Of a stretch of 64,000 bases of DNA, positions 55,240 to 64,000 are shown one piece after another. Below the pieces are notes generated by a model, which saw only the letters and a program-made list of their open reading frames with translations, made no database searches and was not told the DNA's origin. The stretch comes from Phyto melanocephala. Taxonomy: Eukaryota; Arthropoda; Insecta; Diptera; Rhinophoridae. The stretch is from assembly GCA_941918925.1 (NCBI GenBank), contig OW799234.1, forward strand, positions 82,064,997 through 82,128,996. Direction: 5' to 3'. The position numbers and the translations under genes are program-made. Every line of letters begins with the position of its first letter. Within the stretch, counting starts at the first letter, position 1.

Positions 55240-58171
55240 ATTACTGAAGACCATTTTTATTAATGTTAATTCAATCGTCTCTAAACACAGGAGGCATTAT
55301 TTGAATTTATTATTTATTTATTTAACACAGCATAGACCGGATATATTACTGTTGGCTGAGCACCGTCTAGGTCCACGCCACAGGTTTAATATTGATGGGT
55401 ATAACGTATTTAGACGAGATCGACAAAACGGACGTGGAGGAGGTACGGCTGTCCTTGTTAGGAACACATTGCTTTCTGAGGAGATTGTCCTTGATACGGG
55501 AAATATTGAGAATACAGCAGTTAGAATACGGAGAACTAATGGGGATTTCATCACCTTTATTTCGATGTATCTTCGCCCAAGTACTGTCTTTGCTGATTCT
55601 GACTTTATCTCAATTCAGGGTCTTATCAGAAATGGCAGTGTAGTTATTGGTGGTGATTTGAATGCTAGACACCCGTATTGGGGGGATACTATTATGAATG
55701 CGAGTGGACGTAATCTTCGTGAATTTCTACTCATGTGTACTGATCTGGACATTCGGAGGACTGAGGGACCGACTAGGGTAAATGCGGGGATATCGTCCTT
55801 CATCGATATTTTTATGACGTCTGTGGACATTATGCCAACGACGGAGGATGGGCTTAGGACACTGGATTACGAATCGGATCACAGGGCTATCCAGATGGTA
55901 TTTTTTGCTTCTGACTGTGTGATACGTGAGCGACCTACACGGTATGACTATGATCGGATGAATGTACGTAGATTTAGGAGTATTTTGTCAGGGAATCTTT
56001 CTGAGTGTGGGTTACCAATTGACCGTAATGTCTCTGAGGGCGAAATTGACGACTGTATTAAGGCAATGAACATGGGCTTTTTAGATGCTATGAATAGGTC
56101 GATACCTAGGGTACCAGCTGGTGGAAAGGGTTTGCGCAAACTTCCACCGGATATAATTAACCTTATTGGACAGAAGAAAAGACTTAGGCGTTGTCTGCGA
56201 AGATGTGAGGATCCGGGCAGGTGCAATATATTGAGGGCGGAGATACGTAACTTTGATAGAATAATACAGGGTGCAATTTCAATTTTTGAACGTGATTCAT
56301 TTACAAAATTTCTTAGCGATATTCGTGTTGATAATAAGACATATGGAAAGGTAAAATCTGCTGCTGGACTAAATGTCCGCCGTGAAATTCGGAATTTAAT
56401 AGGTCCTGAGGGAACGACAGTTTCGGATGACTCTGGAAAGGCGAATCTGCTGGCGAGCGAACTTTTGCAAGTGACTCTGCCTGGCCGGGATGCGAACACC
56501 GGCGCTTTTTCTATGACGGTTAGGGAGATGGTGTCGACACTGCGCGGGACAATACCATTGACTACATTTGGGGAGGGACTTACTGCAGACATGGGAACTG
56601 CTGGACTTGATGGACTGGGATTTGTTAGTGCCACGACTGTGGGGGGCGCGTTGAAAACAAGATCTAATAAGCGATCTTGTGGGGTAGATGGTGTACCGGA
56701 CTTTGTACTTAAAAAGACTGATACCTTGACATGGGGATTCTTGTCAGTTTTGATTAACCATTGCCTTAATATAGGTTACTTTCCTAAGGCATGGAAGGAG
56801 GCCTTGGTAATACCTATTCTAAAGCCAGGGTCTGACCCTGGACAGAGTCAGGGATATAGGCCGATTTCTTTGCTATCGGCATTTGGTAAATTGTTGGAGT
56901 ATTTCATACTGGCGAGGATTAATGACAGGATTCTTGACGGGAATGTATTAAGAGACTTTCAGTTTGGATTTAGGAGCGAGCTTTCTACATCGCACGCGTT
57001 GATGGTGTTTTCAGACTACGTTGCTAAGGGTCTGAACAGAAGATGCCCGACAATTGCTGTGAGCTTGGACTTTTCTAAAGCCTTCGACACTGTTTGGCAG
57101 GATGGAATAGTATATAAACTCATGAACAAGGGATTTGAAACGGACGTTAGCCGTATGGTGGCCAGTTTTCTGCGTGATCGTACTTATAGGGTTAGAGTAG
57201 GAGACGTTTTATCGGATAGGGGAACCATTTCCGCTGGTGTTCCACAGGGCTCATTACTTGGCCCTGTGCTTTACAATATTTTTGTGGCTGATATACCACA
57301 ACCACCTGATGGTGTTTTGATTTTAATTTACGCGGATGACATTCTTATTGCCGCTTCAGGCGCTAGTGCTAGAGTTATTAACAATAGACTTAATGGGTAC
57401 CTATGTATACTTTCGGACTATTTTTCTAAATGGAGACTTAATTTGAACCTACAGAAGACTGTGGCAGTGATGATAAAAGGGAGGCGTAAATATATTTACC
57501 CTAACTGTAGGAAGTATATACCTTGTTTAATGATAGGGAACGAAATGATAGGAATCTCTGATAGGATGAAGTATTTGGGGGTTACTTTTCACGAAAATTT
57601 TGAATTCTATCGTCACATTGACAATAAATTGGTTGGGGCGAAGAGAATTTTTTGTGCGTATCAAGGCATATTGAAGCGTAGAGGTGGTCTCGATAGGAGA
57701 ATACGCCTTCTCTTGTATCGTCGGGTAATTCGACCTATCATCTCCTATGCTTTTCCATCTTGGTTTGGAATTTCTTCCTCCCAAATGGAGAGGCTTAGAA
57801 GATGGGAGAGGGGTGTTTTAGTTAGTTGTCTGGGCCTAAGATCTCGGTTGGGGGCGGATGGGACTGTACGTAGACCATCGTGTATGTCGGTTTATAGGAG
57901 TATAAACTTTAGTAGAATAGATGTGTGCATGATTGAGATGGCAATAAAGTTTTTAGAGGGTGCACGTTCCTTGGGGAACAGTATTGTCAGGGAATGCTTT
58001 GATAGAATAGATTCTATTGAAATTGTCCAAATGAATAGATATTTGTCCCCGGTGGACCTTTTAACCCTTAGAGCAGCTGGTTTCCTTTATGAGGGTGCAG
58101 ATCTCATGTTCTATCATAGGAGAATTCGCACGCTAGATATAAGTGACTCTGTGTATAACACTGCTCAGTAG
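55232..58171 (+). CDS. Retrotransposon ORF2 (APE endonuclease + reverse transcriptase)
   Basis: 979 residues. The N-terminal ~220 residues form an APE-type endonuclease with the expected residues: N11/N13 in FINVNS, E43 in LLAEHR, D142 and N144 in IGGDLNARHPYW, and S215-D216-H217 in ESDHR. It would nick target DNA for priming. A linker follows, then a reverse transcriptase (about 470-760): PISLLSAFGKLLE, the first catalytic Asp at D613 (SLDFSKAFDTVW), GVPQGSLLGPVLYNIF, and the catalytic YADD at 700-703. The remaining ~200 residues lack RNase H or a clear zinc finger. All catalytic positions I can check are present, and the frame is uninterrupted. The start overlaps the ORF1 stop by 8 nt in the +1 frame. 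Confidence 0.93.
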   Translation: MDRLLKTIFINVNSIVSKHRRHYLNLLFIYLTQHRPDILLLAEHRLGPRHRFNIDGYNVFRRDRQNGRGGGTAVLVRNTLLSEEIVLDTGNIENTAVRIRRTNGDFITFISMYLRPSTVFADSDFISIQGLIRNGSVVIGGDLNARHPYWGDTIMNASGRNLREFLLMCTDLDIRRTEGPTRVNAGISSFIDIFMTSVDIMPTTEDGLRTLDYESDHRAIQMVFFASDCVIRERPTRYDYDRMNVRRFRSILSGNLSECGLPIDRNVSEGEIDDCIKAMNMGFLDAMNRSIPRVPAGGKGLRKLPPDIINLIGQKKRLRRCLRRCEDPGRCNILRAEIRNFDRIIQGAISIFERDSFTKFLSDIRVDNKTYGKVKSAAGLNVRREIRNLIGPEGTTVSDDSGKANLLASELLQVTLPGRDANTGAFSMTVREMVSTLRGTIPLTTFGEGLTADMGTAGLDGLGFVSATTVGGALKTRSNKRSCGVDGVPDFVLKKTDTLTWGFLSVLINHCLNIGYFPKAWKEALVIPILKPGSDPGQSQGYRPISLLSAFGKLLEYFILARINDRILDGNVLRDFQFGFRSELSTSHALMVFSDYVAKGLNRRCPTIAVSLDFSKAFDTVWQDGIVYKLMNKGFETDVSRMVASFLRDRTYRVRVGDVLSDRGTISAGVPQGSLLGPVLYNIFVADIPQPPDGVLILIYADDILIAASGASARVINNRLNGYLCILSDYFSKWRLNLNLQKTVAVMIKGRRKYIYPNCRKYIPCLMIGNEMIGISDRMKYLGVTFHENFEFYRHIDNKLVGAKRIFCAYQGILKRRGGLDRRIRLLLYRRVIRPIISYAFPSWFGISSSQMERLRRWERGVLVSCLGLRSRLGADGTVRRPSCMSVYRSINFSRIDVCMIEMAIKFLEGARSLGNSIVRECFDRIDSIEIVQMNRYLSPVDLLTLRAAGFLYEGADLMFYHRRIRTLDISDSVYNTAQ

Positions 58172-58531
58172 ACTATTGCCTTTTCCATTGTGTATATTTC
58201 CTTCTATCCTTAGCATAAGTTATCTTTAAGTAGTTTGTAAGCTTTTTAACTTAAGTTATATAAATAAGTTCTAGTTCATAAGTTTTTATAATATGAGAGA
58301 ATCCCCTTTTTGATCCCTTTTTTGGGGAATTTAAAGCAAGAGCCAAGTAAATTAATGTAAGAATGAAGTAGCTAAGCTATAATATATGTGTAATAGTAAA
58401 GTCCTTGAAAAATATGTTAGTATGTAAGGAAAACAGTAGAAATGTATTAGCTTTCTAGATTAAGAAACTAAATTTTATGTAATGAATTTAATGGGAATTA
58501 ATAAAATATCAATCAATCAATCAATCAATCA
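58172..58531 (+). other. Retrotransposon 3' UTR and (AATC)n tail
   Basis: About 335 nt of 3' UTR, an AATAAA-like signal ('ttaataaaat') near 58499, then the AATC-unit tail ending at 58531 next to the target duplication. Simple tetranucleotide tails of this kind arise during target-primed reverse transcription. Confidence 0.8.
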
Positions 58532-58547
58532 ATTATTTAACAGAAAG

Positions 58548-59405
58548 AAATTGATCATAAAAATTGCTTTTTAGATTTTATTGTAAAACAAAAAACAAAT
58601 GTACAAACAATACAAAAATCCTCACAATCATAGAGATGGTGGTGAAATTTTGTTTTACTGTACAAATTTGCATAAATGCCATTAGAAAGTCTTTGAATGA
58701 ATTTCTCATCGATTTTGGCATAATGGCTAATATGTAGAATGGCAATTAAGTAAATACACTTCATTCATATCACATTTAAACAAACAATACTAATAAGAAA
58801 ATAAAGATAATAATATTACCAACATAAAAAAAAAATATTTGATCTTTAATCCGATCTAATTTTTAAGAAAAAAGAAAACATTTTTTACATTTTACATACA
58901 AATCTCCAGTTTTGGCTTGTTGAGTAAGTATGTACATGCATACATACATACATACATACTTATAAGGTAATAACAATCAAAATTATTTGGAATATTTATA
59001 AGGAAACAAAAGTCGGCATTTTTTGATTTGCGTTTTTTCTTCTTCTTCTTTTCTTTATTGTATACTTCGGTTATGGACCATGCAAAAACAATCCTATTTT
59101 TGTTTTTTTTTCTGATCGTTATAGTCTGTGTGTCTAAATGATTTCCAATGAAATGGCAAATGTTTAAAAAAAACAAAAAGATTAACAGAAAAATGCTTTA
59201 AGGGTAAAACGAAGTTATTGAAAAAAGCAAAAAGAGAAAAAATAAAAATATAAACTTAAAAGAACTTTCATTCATTGAGCCAAAATTCTACCATCAAAAC
59301 TTCCGTATGTATATATTTTATTTTTTTATAGCAGAAACAAGAAACTCTTCCAAAACACTTGGCAATTTATAACCCAGCAAAAAATAGGTAATGACTTACT
59401 TTATA
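58548..59405. other. AT-rich sequence, nothing recognised
   Basis: A (CATA)n microsatellite near 58935-58965 and poly-A/T. No exon or paired termini. Confidence 0.45.
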
Positions 59406-59407
59406 TA

Positions 59408-60330
59408 AAGGGTGTTTTTTTAAGCCCGATAGAACTTGAAATTGTAAAAAATAACACAAAAAATTAAATTGTAATCAAAATTTTTTTTTTATTCGAAAGA
59501 TCAATACGTGACATTAACATTTGAAAATGATTTCGGGCATATGGGCACCGCGGCTGTTCTTGACGAAGCGCATTCTGGACGTCCAATTTTGGGCCACTTT
59601 TTCGAGCACTGCTGGCCGTATGTCACGAATAACACGAACAATGCTGGCCTCCAAGGCGTCAATTGTTGCTGGTTTATCAACATAAACCAGTGACTTCACG
59701 TAGCCCCACAGGAAATAATCGAGAGGTGTCAAATTGCACGACCTTGGAGGCCAATTGACAGGTCCATTTCTCGAAATCAACTTATCGCCAAATTTTGATT
59801 TCAATAAGTCGATGGTTGCGTTCGCCGTATGGCACGTAGCGCCATCCTGTTGACACCACATCTCCTCCGGATCAATGTCATCCATATTTTCAAACAAAAA
59901 ATCATTGATCATGGTGCGGTAACGATCTCCATTGACCGTAACGCGAGCTCCGGCCTCATTTTTGAAGAAATAAGGTCCGATGATGCCACCAGCGTGAAAA
60001 CCGCACCAAACGGTGCATTTTTCTGGATGTAATTGAGTGTGTAGGGTCTCTTGTGGATTGGTCTCGCTCCATATGCGGCAATTTTGCTTATTAACAAACC
60101 CGTTAAGCCAAAAATGCGCCTCATCGCTGAACACAATTTTGCGATAAAACAACGGACGTCCAGAATGCGCTTCGTCAAGAACAGCCGCGGTGCCCATATG
60201 CCCGAAATCATTTTCAAATGTTAATGTCACGTATTGATCTTTCGAATAAAAAAAAAATTTTGATTACAATTTAATTTTTTGTGTTATTTTTTACAATTTC
60301 AAGTTCTATCGGGCTTAAAAAAACACCCTT
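59408..60330 (-). mobile_element. Rearranged DD41D mariner with perfect 177-bp inverted arms
   Basis: TA|AAGGGTGTTTTTTTAAGC at the left and its reverse complement followed by TA at the right. The arms 59408-59584 and 60154-60330 appear identical over 177 bp, far longer than ordinary mariner TIRs. The left arm contains the 3' end of the transposase gene; the right arm is an inverted copy of that same 3' end. It stands where the 5' half of the gene should be. The arms meet the body at a GGACGTCC palindrome. A mariner gained a duplicated, inverted 3' end and lost its 5' half. TA on both sides suggests that it moved in this form. Confidence 0.85.
59514..60230 (-). CDS. Chimeric DD41D (rosa-like) transposase, catalytic domain only
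   Basis: 238 residues, open to the natural stop. Residues 1-26 (MTLTFENDFGHMGTAAVLDE..) are not transposase: they are read from the inverted copy of the 3' end. From ~27 on it is a normal catalytic domain: first Asp in IVFSDEAHFW, second in MWCQQDGATCH, third in LTPLDYFLWGY, 41 residues after the second (DD41D). The C-terminus is RGAHMPEIIFKC. The family's N-terminal helix-turn-helix half is missing (a full rosa-type protein would be about 340 residues), so the product could keep the catalytic fold but not sequence-specific end binding. Whether it is expressed is unknown. Confidence 0.8.
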   Translation of the reverse strand: MTLTFENDFGHMGTAAVLDEAHSGRPLFYRKIVFSDEAHFWLNGFVNKQNCRIWSETNPQETLHTQLHPEKCTVWCGFHAGGIIGPYFFKNEAGARVTVNGDRYRTMINDFLFENMDDIDPEEMWCQQDGATCHTANATIDLLKSKFGDKLISRNGPVNWPPRSCNLTPLDYFLWGYVKSLVYVDKPATIDALEASIVRVIRDIRPAVLEKVAQNWTSRMRFVKNSRGAHMPEIIFKC

Positions 60331-60451
60331 TACTTCTTTATGACTATAACAAATTTATAAAAAATAGGGGCTTCATGTCTCATAAACCATACATGATAGC
60401 AAGAAACGAGTATGGAAATAAAATTATAATAAATAATGAATAACTATTTTT

Positions 60452-60920
60452 ATACCCTTCACAGTGAGTGTAGTCTGTCCGTCTGCCCGCGTGTATGTAA
60501 AAATTATTTTTTTGAAGACCCACCGACATCGGCAAGACCCGTGTAATTTTATAACTCAAGATGTAAAAAAGGTGTTGATTTTGGTAAAATTTAGAGACTC
60601 GAATTTGCGACTCAAATGAAAAAAATTGTTATACAAAATAAAGTGTTCAACAAACGGCACTTGAAAGTTTGGCAACAGTTATTTGATTAACAATTGTTTT
60701 GAGAAAAGAATTATTTGGGGCAGATCCCCCCATAACATATATATGATATGATGAAATAAACACGACTGCATCTGTTTTCTAGCTCATTTTTACCACAAAA
60801 ACTAAAATTTTTCAGCCCTAAGATAATTGATAGACACGGTTGGTTTTGTTTATAGATTTGGTTTACCTCTGGAGATACACATGAGAAATTTTTAACAAAT
60901 TAGTCACTAATTTTTCGTTC
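60452..60920 (+). repeat. HINE fragments with an unclassified repeat between them
   Basis: 60452-60545 is a HINE 5' end ('tatacccttcacagtgagtg', 'gtctgtccgtctgcccgcgtg', 'cgacatcggcaagacccg'). 60720-60920 is HINE middle ('ccctaagataattgatag', 'cctctggagatacacatg'). The 60545-60718 block interrupts them. Confidence 0.6.
60545..60718 (+). repeat. Unclassified ~170-bp repeat, copy 2
   Basis: Matches 52919-53090. Here it is sharply bounded by HINE sequence on both sides, which marks it as an insertion. No TIRs found. Confidence 0.6.
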
Positions 60921-61680
60921 TTTTAATAATCCCGAACATCAACTTTTGCTTCAATCTGATATTGACAAATTGGTTAATTGGTGTGAAATCAACTTAATAG
61001 AACTGAATATATAAAAAAAAAAATGTAAGCACATGCCCCTTTTCAGAATCATGAAATTGGATTTATTTTATTGCATTAATGAGTGTAAACTTTTTTGATC
61101 TTGGTATTTTACTTGATCGCCAATTAAATTTTCATGACCATATTTTGTTAATTGTAACAAAGCAAATGGTGTACTTGGATTTATGAAGAGGTGGTGCATA
61201 GAATTTCTAGATTCTTATTTTACGAAACAATTATATTCATCGTTATTTCGATCTATTCTAGAATACGGATCAATTATTTGGGATTCTTACTTTAATATTC
61301 ATATTGATAGTATCGAGTCTGTACAAAAGAAGTTTTTAATATTTTATATACGTGGCCTTGAATGGAATTTGTTTTCACTACCTTCATACGAAGCAGACTC
61401 TGTCCTTTAAAATTACCAACTTAAAAAGTCCTCGTTCAAGGCTGAGTTTTTCATTTGTGCTGGGCCTAATTTAAGGCGATGTCGATTCTGAATTCCTGCT
61501 AAGAAAAAAATATTTTAATGTTCCAACCAGACCAACTCGAAACTTTCGTCTTATTAACTTAAAATACTATGGATCCAACTATGCTAATAATGATCCTCTT
61601 CGTCGTATATGTGAAAACTTTAATAACTATTATCACCTCATTGGCCTGAATGAAAGTTAAGAAATTGTGAAAAGAAATAT
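60921..61680 (+). pseudogene. Dead non-LTR retrotransposon, C-terminal reverse transcriptase end
   Basis: Broken pieces in order: LLQSDIDKLVNWCEINL-like, FFDLGILLDRQLNFHDHI-like, then an open 75-codon run (61183-61410) with SSLFRSILEYGSIIWDSYF. LKSPRSRLSF-like and TRPTRNFRLINLKYYGSNY follow. This order is typical of the region after the YADD motif in Jockey/I-type LINEs. Not closely related to the intact element at 53380. Confidence 0.6.
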
Positions 61681-61765
61681 ATTATTTAATATTTAAATTG
61701 TTGAATTGTATAGAATTCTATTTTATATATAACATGAATTTGGTTTTGTTATTTTACATAGATTA

Positions 61766-62275
61766 TACTATGTTCACACACGCGCCTTAATTGTCAATTT
61801 TTAATATTCTCGCAATTAAAGGCCTTTATTGAGCTCAATTTACCGTACTAAAAATTATTTATTAATTGAGCAATATATACTTAATTGTTTCACTTATTGT
61901 CTAAAACTCGAAATACAACTCTTGAGAAGTATGTTCAGTGAGAAGAAAATTCTATAGGTGGCATTTCTAATGTCAAACAATTAAATATACAAAAAATAAA
62001 AATTAAGAAAATGGAAAATGGTTGATGGAAATTTTAATAAAATGTTTGAAAAAAGTTAAATACATATTTATATACATAAATATAATTGTAAATATATTTT
62101 ATGAACAGGGCAAAACTGAAGAGAATATATTATATGATTTGGTATAAATACATCGTATTTTTAAAGCTATCAAATGCTAATTGAGTAAGATAAATTGAGT
62201 ATGTCTGAACACTTATTTTAATTGCTCAATGAACACTAAATTGAAACAATTAAAAATATCTGTCTGAACAGGGTA
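61766..62275. mobile_element. Possible ~510-bp MITE
   Basis: TACTATGTTCACACACG at the left resembles the reverse complement of the right end, TACCCTGTTCAGACAGA. 'tta' lies on both outer sides. The inside is AT-rich with repeated 'attgctca' / 'tgagcaat' motifs. Divergent ends make this uncertain. Confidence 0.35.
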
Positions 62276-62334
62276 TTAGTCTGTTAGGATATGTAATCTA
62301 TATACAATAAATAAATTAATAAATAAATAAAAAA

Positions 62335-62995
62335 ATCTGTAAAGTTATAAGCAAAAATAATTTGAAAAAAATATCAACATATTTTTTAAAATTTATCAAA
62401 TTTTTTTAAACTTCTTAAAAATGTTTGACCACGCTTAAGATACCAAATTAAAAAATTCGTAATCTCGGAAATTCTTTCTAAGAAAAATTAACAAATCGGT
62501 TTGAAACCAACTGAGATATAAGCATCAGATTACAACTGCTTTGGTGTTTGTCCTAAAATTTACAAACGGAAATCGATGTTTTTCAGTTTCTATACAGGCA
62601 AGAGAGGCAATATAGGGATCAAATGATAGGGCTTGAGTATTAAAATATAGTTAGATATGAAAAGAAAAAAACCAAGATGGCGTCCTTGATTAAATGGCGA
62701 ATATATAGTAGTTACGGCTTTGTTCCCTTTAATCTCCACAATATTAATATCAAATAAAAGGGCTTGACCATTACAATGTAGTAAACTATTAAGAAAGTGT
62801 AAAATCCAAAATGGTGTCTGAAATAAAATGGTGGATAAAGTTTTTTCAACCCCAACAATATGAGTATTAAACGAAAGGGCTTGACTAGTAAAATTCTTCA
62901 AGTCCCTATTTATAAGCGAACGTATTTGTAGGTAGTAAGTACCGATTTGGGTCCCTATTTGGTGGTAGGTACTTTCCTCCAATGTCATAGCCGTG
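62335..62995 (+). repeat. HINE fragment (second subfamily)
   Basis: 'aaagttataagcaaaaat', 'accaactgagatataagcatc', 'ccaagatggcgtcc', 'caaaatggtgtctg', 'aagggcttgac' in the order seen at 19625-20605 (reverse) and 42650. The open frame 62590-62988 is within it and is not a gene. Confidence 0.55.
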
Positions 62996-63605
62996 TTAAA
63001 ATAAGGGCTTTAGATGCCAAACTATAAGTAGTGAACAACTGTATTTGAGTACTTTCAACTTATTATTTTGTAATGAGATTTTTTGTTGGGATGCATCACG
63101 TATAAGTGTGTTACGGGTGTAGTAGTAGTTTCACATTCTTAAGTCCTTTTCTTGGGTAGACAGGCGAAAAGTTTGCCGCTTAGTCGTTAAGAATTAAAAA
63201 AATTCATTTTATATTTTAAAGTTTGATTAACATTGGCGCATGCGCGCTGATTCGGTGAATTGTTTGTTTTTGTTTTTTGTCTTAAAACTAGTTGTTTTTA
63301 TATTCTTCTTCCTTTACCCTATAATAGGTTTTTTACTTTGTGTTTTTTTTAGGTTTCTTGAACGCTTCTTCAGTAATGTTTTTTGTTTGAAAAGCATCCA
63401 CACAGTGGGATAAATGTTAAAGTTATTGTTTTTGTTTTTATATTTCCTCTTATAAGTGGAGGAAAGCTATGCATACATATGATGGTTTTCAATTACGTTT
63501 TTTTTTCGGTGTAAAAGAAATTGAGTAATTTTTTTTTAGATTTGTAGCTTTTATTTTGAAACATTTATACAAATAAACTTATTTAAAGTATTTGCTATTA
63601 TTAGC
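62996..63605. other. AT-rich sequence, nothing recognised
   Basis: No credible exon or paired termini. Confidence 0.4.
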
Positions 63606-63870
63606 TTGACCGTTAGTGTTAAGCATCGATCAAAACGAATTGTAGTCGGAATGAGCAAGTTCTGGGTTATAAATCGGATAAGGACAAATTACCAACACTT
63701 TTTCTAACAGGTATTACAACATGTGGCCGAGCGTTGCCATGAATTAATGTCTGGCCACATATTTTGGCCTGTTTTTATTTTGCCAATGCTGGCTCCAACC
63801 GAATCACTTTCGTTCGGTACAGGTTTCTTGTATTGGCCCAGATTTTAGCAGCTCATAACAGATATGAACT
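63606..63870 (-). pseudogene. Dead mariner (DD34D-type) transposase fragment
   Basis: On the minus strand, in shifting frames: YELLKSG, then LIHGNARPHVV (family norm HxDNARPH; the catalytic Asp is Gly here), then YPIYNPELAHSDYNSF (norm PYSPDLAPSDYHLF). The order and spacing fit a classical mariner, distinct from the rosa-like copies elsewhere in the window. Inactive. Confidence 0.6.
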
Positions 63871-64000
63871 TTATGGTCGCACTAAATACAAAGCCTTTAG
63901 ACTAGTTGCTAAAGAGCGACGTGAGTCTTTAGTAAATTTCAATTATTTAACATTATAATTTTAGTTGAATATTGTAAGCTTTTAGGAATCATTTTTTTTA

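Larger units (their letters stand above)
53380..58531 (+). mobile_element. Full-length non-LTR retrotransposon (Jockey/R1 group), 5.15 kb, 16-bp target duplication
   Basis: The 16-mer attatttaacagaaag lies immediately before (53364-53379) and after (58532-58547). Between them are a 312-nt 5' UTR, two intact overlapping ORFs, a ~360-nt 3' UTR and a tail of about five AATC units instead of poly-A. It has the features needed for target-primed reverse transcription: an APE endonuclease, a reverse transcriptase and a nucleic-acid-binding ORF1 protein with three zinc knuckles. No RNase H domain is seen. The perfect duplication, full 5' end and open frames point to recent movement. The insertion probably lies in the long first intron of TRIT1, which is on the opposite strand. 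The exact clade cannot be settled by eye. Confidence 0.9.

Noticed and set aside
55948..56634. 228-residue minus-strand open frame inside the retrotransposon
   Set aside because: Antisense shadow of ORF2; serine/proline-rich with no motif. The sense frame has complete endonuclease and reverse transcriptase motifs.
61183..61410. Independent small gene
   Set aside because: The translation is the post-YADD region of a LINE reverse transcriptase, with broken neighbours on both sides.

Overview
This is nuclear DNA from an insect, most likely a higher (calyptrate-type) fly. It is very AT-rich. It carries several DINE-1/HINE-like (Helentron-related) repeats of the kind abundant in flies, Helitrons, Tc1/mariner elements with DD41D 'rosa-like' transposases (first described from tephritid flies), and a Jockey/R1-group non-LTR retrotransposon. 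No bacterial operons, rRNA, true tRNA or CRISPR arrays were seen. The host assignment is inferred from repeat content only.

One host gene is recognisable. Five minus-strand exons (32897 down to 14810) with consistent splice sites and phases encode the C-terminal ~318 residues of tRNA dimethylallyltransferase (TRIT1/MOD5/MiaA family), ending in a C2H2 (matrin-type) zinc finger. The N-terminal P-loop exons were not found, so everything from 32898 to the right edge is probably a >31 kb first intron or 5' flank. The introns are packed with mobile elements.

Layout. 1-729: Helitron with ~120-bp tandem units. 730-5005: AT-rich sequence with faint repeat remnants. 5006-8276: DINE-1-like element with ~288-bp tandem units, a deleted mariner, a MITE and a second Helitron fragment. 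9828-16952: four copies of a hAT-like MITE (two with 8-bp target duplications), a HINE split by a Helitron, two palindromic MITEs, the TRIT1 last exon and a dead mariner. 16988-22723: three TRIT1 exons with a mariner fragment and a HINE between them. 24418-29437: a Transib-like element split by a 2.97-kb CACTG-ended transposon that has ~500-bp terminal inverted repeats (TIRs). 30514-32897: a MITE of that CACTG family, a HINE and a TRIT1 exon. 33998-35003: a 1-kb element with 8-bp target site duplications (TSDs) holding two further inverted-repeat elements. 39185-42283: a mariner remnant split by a TA-flanked MITE, and a second, inverted copy of that MITE. 43171-50924: HINEs, small MITEs and a GC-rich insert. 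51437-52652: a mariner remnant split by a tRNA-derived SINE. 53380-58531: a full-length non-LTR retrotransposon with two intact overlapping ORFs, an (AATC)n tail and a 16-bp TSD. 59408-60330: a mariner whose 5' half is replaced by an inverted copy of its 3' end, giving perfect 177-bp arms. 60452-64000: HINE, dead LINE and mariner remains.

The strongest candidates for undescribed biology are the intact retrotransposon, the rearranged DD41D mariner, the SINE, the Transib/CACTG nest and the stacked inverted repeats at 33998-35003. All boundaries come from reading termini and target duplications by eye; no database search was possible.
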